DNA from: Nitrospira sp.
GTDB taxonomy: Bacteria; Nitrospirota; Nitrospiria; Nitrospirales; Nitrospiraceae
Assembly (NCBI GenBank): GCA_013140455.1
Contig: JABFSU010000030.1
Span: forward strand, 1-44,383
DNA: 44,383 bases
Direction: 5' to 3'
Shown: positions 41,792 to 44,383 of the stretch, piece after piece
How the letters are laid out: each line of letters opens with the position of its first letter
Position numbering within the stretch: position 1 is the stretch's first letter
Made by a program: the position numbers and the translations under genes
The notes under the pieces: generated by a model
Told to the model about the DNA's origin: nothing
Databases searched by the model: none
Seen by the model: only the letters and a program-made list of their open reading frames with translations

Positions 41792-41829
41792 CCGAAGAGA
41801 TGTCCGGGATTACCCGGACATCTCTTCGG
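41792..41829 (+). terminator. Perfect 17-bp hairpin terminator
   Basis: CCGAAGAGATGTCCGGG (41792-41808) pairs perfectly with its complement (41813-41829) round an ATTA loop, 12 bases after the SUMF1-domain gene stop. This is the longest perfect inverted repeat I found in the window. T-rich sequence after it is limited (CCTCCCTCTC), but the stem alone is strong. Confidence 0.75.
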
Positions 41830-41918
41830 CCTCCCTCTCGACTCGTTTCCCCGACTCAGGTACAGTTCGCCGACGTCACGTTGTTAGCCATCCTCATTCA
41901 CCGTCTGGAGAATGTGCC

Positions 41919-43421
41919 ATGGTTGCGTTGAGAAGGTTGCCGGCACTCATCCTGCCTTTTGCGTTCTGCCTGGTCTGGTCCGGCTGCGCATCCGATCAAT
42001 CTCCTCGTACCTCAGAATCTCCGCAAAGCCAGACCCTTGAGGACGTGATTCCGCTGACCTCGGCCAATCTTCGCGGGCATCGGATGCTCTACGACGAAGG
42101 CTGGTACGTCATCACCTCCAGCAGGAAATCTCTGGAATACGCCAAAGAGAAATCCGTCAGCTCCTCCCGTGTTGCCATGCAGGAGGCGTCGCGCCGTATG
42201 GCGACCCATTCGGCCGGGTACAAGGCCGGACTCGGAACGGATCTTCAACGATCGTATGAAACAGGCAAGTCGCTGGTGCAATCCGGCACGGAACGCAGCG
42301 GCGAAATTCTCGACCGTACCAAATCGATGACCAAAGCGGAATGGACTTATGCCGCCGGGCATTTCGGCGAGGCCTGGGAGGAATTCATTCAAGGCAACCT
42401 TTCGCTCGGCAAGCGCACCGAGCAGGATCGTGCGGCGCTCCTGGCCCTACCGGGACGTGAATTCGCGTCGCTGAAAAGTGATTTCAGCAACATCTGGGAC
42501 ATCACCAAAATCATTCACGAGAATTTCTCGGGACGGATCCAGGTGTCGTGGGACGCCGCGTTCGAGCGAGCCGGGCGTGATTTTCGAACGGAGTACGAAC
42601 GGTCCGGCGAGCAGTCGAATTCTCTGCGCGCCCTCGGCCCGATCCTCCAGGGCTATCTCAAGGCGCTGTACCATGGCGGCCTGGCGCCCGCCGCGAAGAC
42701 TATTGTGCGCACCAGCGCCAGAGGAACGGGGGCTGCGACCGGCGCCGTGTTTCTTCCGGTTGCCACCACGTCCATTGTGACGGGGCGCACGATTCAAGCT
42801 GCCGGCATGACGCTGTTCTATACGGGCAAGACCGGTGTCAAATTGATTTCACCAACGGTCGAAAGCGGGCTGCTGACGAGCCTGGCGATCCTTTCGGTCG
42901 GATCGATTCCTGCGACTGCGGTAGGCGGCACGATGTTCGGAGCCGTCAACCAGGTGGCCTTCACGACTGCGGGCCCAACGGCGACGGTGGGAGAGGCGGC
43001 GGCGCTCACCACGTTCGACACCGGCAAGTATGTCGGGTATGTGACCTACGATGCATTGGCCGGCGCGACGAAGGTGGCGATCAACCAGGCCTCCTCCGGC
43101 GTAGTCCTCGGCTATAACGCCCTCTCGGCCCTGCCCGCGCATCTCTTCATGGGCGCGGAGGATGCGGCGATCCTGCTGGCGTGGGAAGGTCCCAAGCTGC
43201 TCATCGTCAAAGCGAGCGGCCGGCTGAAATCCAAATCGGGCCAAGCCGACTCGTCGGCGGGCGATCTCCCGGTCGGGACGGTCATCAATCTGAAACAGCT
43301 GCAGTCGACTGAGGGCATCACCGTCGAAGTATTGTCCGAGGATCCCAAGCAGATTCGCGACGTGCTGCAACAACTCCCCTGTGACGTGAGGGACACCGAT
43401 GGCCCATGCACCGCAGAATAA
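41919..43421 (+). CDS. Large lipoprotein of unknown function
   Basis: A 500-residue lipoprotein (lipobox WSGC, cysteine at residue 23). The first half (about 40-250) is charged and helical, with conserved-looking TSANLRGHRMLYDEGWYVIT and repeated helices. The middle (about 260-400) is small-residue-rich with membrane-like hydrophobic stretches (for example ATGAVFLPVATTSIVTGRTI and LLTSLAILSVGSIPATAVGG). The end carries D-L-P-V-G-T-V-I-N-L-K-Q-L and a C-x5-6-C pair. No known domain recognised. ATG 41919 has GGAG 8 bases upstream. It overlaps the following lipoprotein gene by 23 bases, so the two act together. Confidence 0.82.
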   Translation: MVALRRLPALILPFAFCLVWSGCASDQSPRTSESPQSQTLEDVIPLTSANLRGHRMLYDEGWYVITSSRKSLEYAKEKSVSSSRVAMQEASRRMATHSAGYKAGLGTDLQRSYETGKSLVQSGTERSGEILDRTKSMTKAEWTYAAGHFGEAWEEFIQGNLSLGKRTEQDRAALLALPGREFASLKSDFSNIWDITKIIHENFSGRIQVSWDAAFERAGRDFRTEYERSGEQSNSLRALGPILQGYLKALYHGGLAPAAKTIVRTSARGTGAATGAVFLPVATTSIVTGRTIQAAGMTLFYTGKTGVKLISPTVESGLLTSLAILSVGSIPATAVGGTMFGAVNQVAFTTAGPTATVGEAAALTTFDTGKYVGYVTYDALAGATKVAINQASSGVVLGYNALSALPAHLFMGAEDAAILLAWEGPKLLIVKASGRLKSKSGQADSSAGDLPVGTVINLKQLQSTEGITVEVLSEDPKQIRDVLQQLPCDVRDTDGPCTAE

Positions 43422-44383
43422 GTTGACTCGTATGCGCGCGCTTGTGGCGCTGCCGCTTCTGGCAATGGCGCTGGGCAGCTGCGCCACGGCCGATCCCGCC
43501 GCCGATCCGCTCAAGCACACGAAGAAGCTGGTCGTTGAAGGCCATGTATCGCTCTATAACAACGGCGCGTTCAATGTGCCGCAAACCTCCATTCGATTGA
43601 TCCCGGCAGGCCCCAGCGTCTGGGAGATCGTCGGCGAACTGATGGGACTGCGTGCGCGGCAGGCCTTTCTGCTGGCGATCTCGCGGGCCAAAGAGTCCGT
43701 GACGATTCTGTCCGAAGGCACTACGCTCAGTTATCACATGGCAGAGGGGATTCACCAGGCGACGGGTACGGTCGTAGATGAAATCGCAAAGGCCACGCGC
43801 GCGAACAGCAGGTTGCTGGCGTCCCGCTCCTGGGCGGATGCCAAAGGCATCGTCGGCAAGTCCTGGGACTTATCCAAAGAGACTGCCGACGATATGGATC
43901 GACTGGGCATCGCGATGATTGAAAAATCGTCCCGGCGTGGCGAGACCGTCTCGCAACAGATGAACGAAGAGGGCAAACGGATTGTCCGGCAGTCGCTCGA
44001 TCAGGCGCATGAACTTTCGAAGGGCGGCACGGCGCGGGCGTCGGAGTCTATGTCGTTTGCCCGTGAGAAATTCGTCAAAGGCTATGCAGCAGTTCCCGCC
44101 AATGCCAAAGCCCGCGCCAAAGCCGTGGGCGACAACATTCGCGAACTGGACCTCTCCGGCATGCTTGAAGAAGAAAGTGCTCGCCGAAGCCGCTGGTCCA
44201 AGACGATGACCGATCTGGCAGGTCAGACCGTCTCGAACTACCGCGAAGACGTCGGACATTCGTTCAGCGAAGCCAAGCGGGAGTTTTCGGATTACCGGAC
44301 CTCGGGTATCAGCCTCTCGACGCTGCGTTCGTTGCGCTGGGTGTTGCAGGCCCTCTTCTGGGATGCCGCCATCGAACCGATCG
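43399..44383 (+). CDS. Lipoprotein of unknown function, cut by the window end
   Basis: At least 328 codons; the gene runs off the window. ATG 43399 follows GAGGG (43388-43392); ATG 43432 is an in-frame alternative. The lipobox ALGSC places the acylated cysteine near residue 28. The mature chain is largely alpha-helical and charged (QAFLLAISRAKESVTILSEG, IVRQSLDQAHELSKGG), with repeated A/S/E/R-rich helices that recall apolipoprotein-like or LEA-type amphipathic bundles. It resembles the first half of its neighbour in composition and has the same type of signal. Function unknown. Encoded in overlap with the preceding lipoprotein. Confidence 0.85.
   Translation, partial: MAHAPQNKLTRMRALVALPLLAMALGSCATADPAADPLKHTKKLVVEGHVSLYNNGAFNVPQTSIRLIPAGPSVWEIVGELMGLRARQAFLLAISRAKESVTILSEGTTLSYHMAEGIHQATGTVVDEIAKATRANSRLLASRSWADAKGIVGKSWDLSKETADDMDRLGIAMIEKSSRRGETVSQQMNEEGKRIVRQSLDQAHELSKGGTARASESMSFAREKFVKGYAAVPANAKARAKAVGDNIRELDLSGMLEEESARRSRWSKTMTDLAGQTVSNYREDVGHSFSEAKREFSDYRTSGISLSTLRSLRWVLQALFWDAAIEPI

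Noticed and set aside
1..44383. CRISPR array, tRNA, rRNA, integrase or transposase
   Set aside because: No regularly spaced direct repeats, cloverleaf sequences, rRNA cores or DDE/tyrosine-recombinase proteins were recognised on reading; the only repeats are the two palindromic elements.

Overview
The window is a gene-dense, GC-rich stretch of a Gram-negative bacterium with a full outer membrane: it encodes an MlaA lipoprotein, LolA-like and RND/MMPL proteins, beta-barrels and many lipoproteins. The gene mix and the style of a short palindromic intergenic repeat (two copies) suggest the genus Nitrospira. That placement is inference; no rRNA, tRNA or other marker gene is present.

Layout. 36-7015: a giant TPR/low-complexity membrane protein, then an ECF sigma operon (sigma factor, DUF3619-like membrane protein, small exported protein, DUF3106 protein). 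7129-13629: an AIM24/TIGR00266 protein, a repeat element, an M48 membrane protease coupled to a YfcE-like phosphodiesterase, a DUF3015/DUF4105 pair, a TRL-like lipoprotein with a clear promoter and terminator, and a small outer-membrane barrel. 13913-28654: the main feature, an aryl-polyene/xanthomonadin-type pigment locus. Its plus-strand arm (13913-24665) is a tightly overlapping operon: methyltransferase, ACP, AMP-ligase, hot-dog dehydratase, LpxL-like acyltransferase, LolA-like protein, MMPL exporter, ketosynthase, chain-length-factor-like protein, second dehydratase, ketoreductase and, after a repeat element, a GT2 glycosyltransferase. A convergent minus-strand arm (28654-24766) encodes a flavin-dependent halogenase-like protein, a FkbO/Hyg5/XanB2-type chorismatase, a polysaccharide deacetylase and a lipoprotein. 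A perfect hairpin separates the two arms.

How the pigment genes would work together (inference from family knowledge): the chorismatase makes a hydroxybenzoate from chorismate; the ligase loads it on the ACP; ketosynthase/CLF, ketoreductase and two dehydratases extend it by repeated condensation, reduction and dehydration without enoyl reduction, giving a conjugated polyene; the methyltransferase and perhaps the halogenase decorate the aryl head; the acyltransferase and glycosyltransferase attach it to a lipid or sugar carrier; LolA-like and MMPL proteins move it to the outer membrane.

28773-44383 is mostly housekeeping and envelope genes: an alpha/beta hydrolase, mlaA, a CBS-domain membrane protein, a decayed fragment of a kbl-like gene, a FecR-domain protein convergent with a CHASE2-adenylate cyclase, the threonine-degradation pair kbl-tdh, a TonB-C-like protein, YceI, a zinc alcohol dehydrogenase, a DUF4412-like protein, a SUMF1-domain protein lacking the FGE cysteines, and two large lipoproteins of unknown function, the last cut by the window end. 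I saw no CRISPR array, tRNA, rRNA, integrase or complete insertion sequence.
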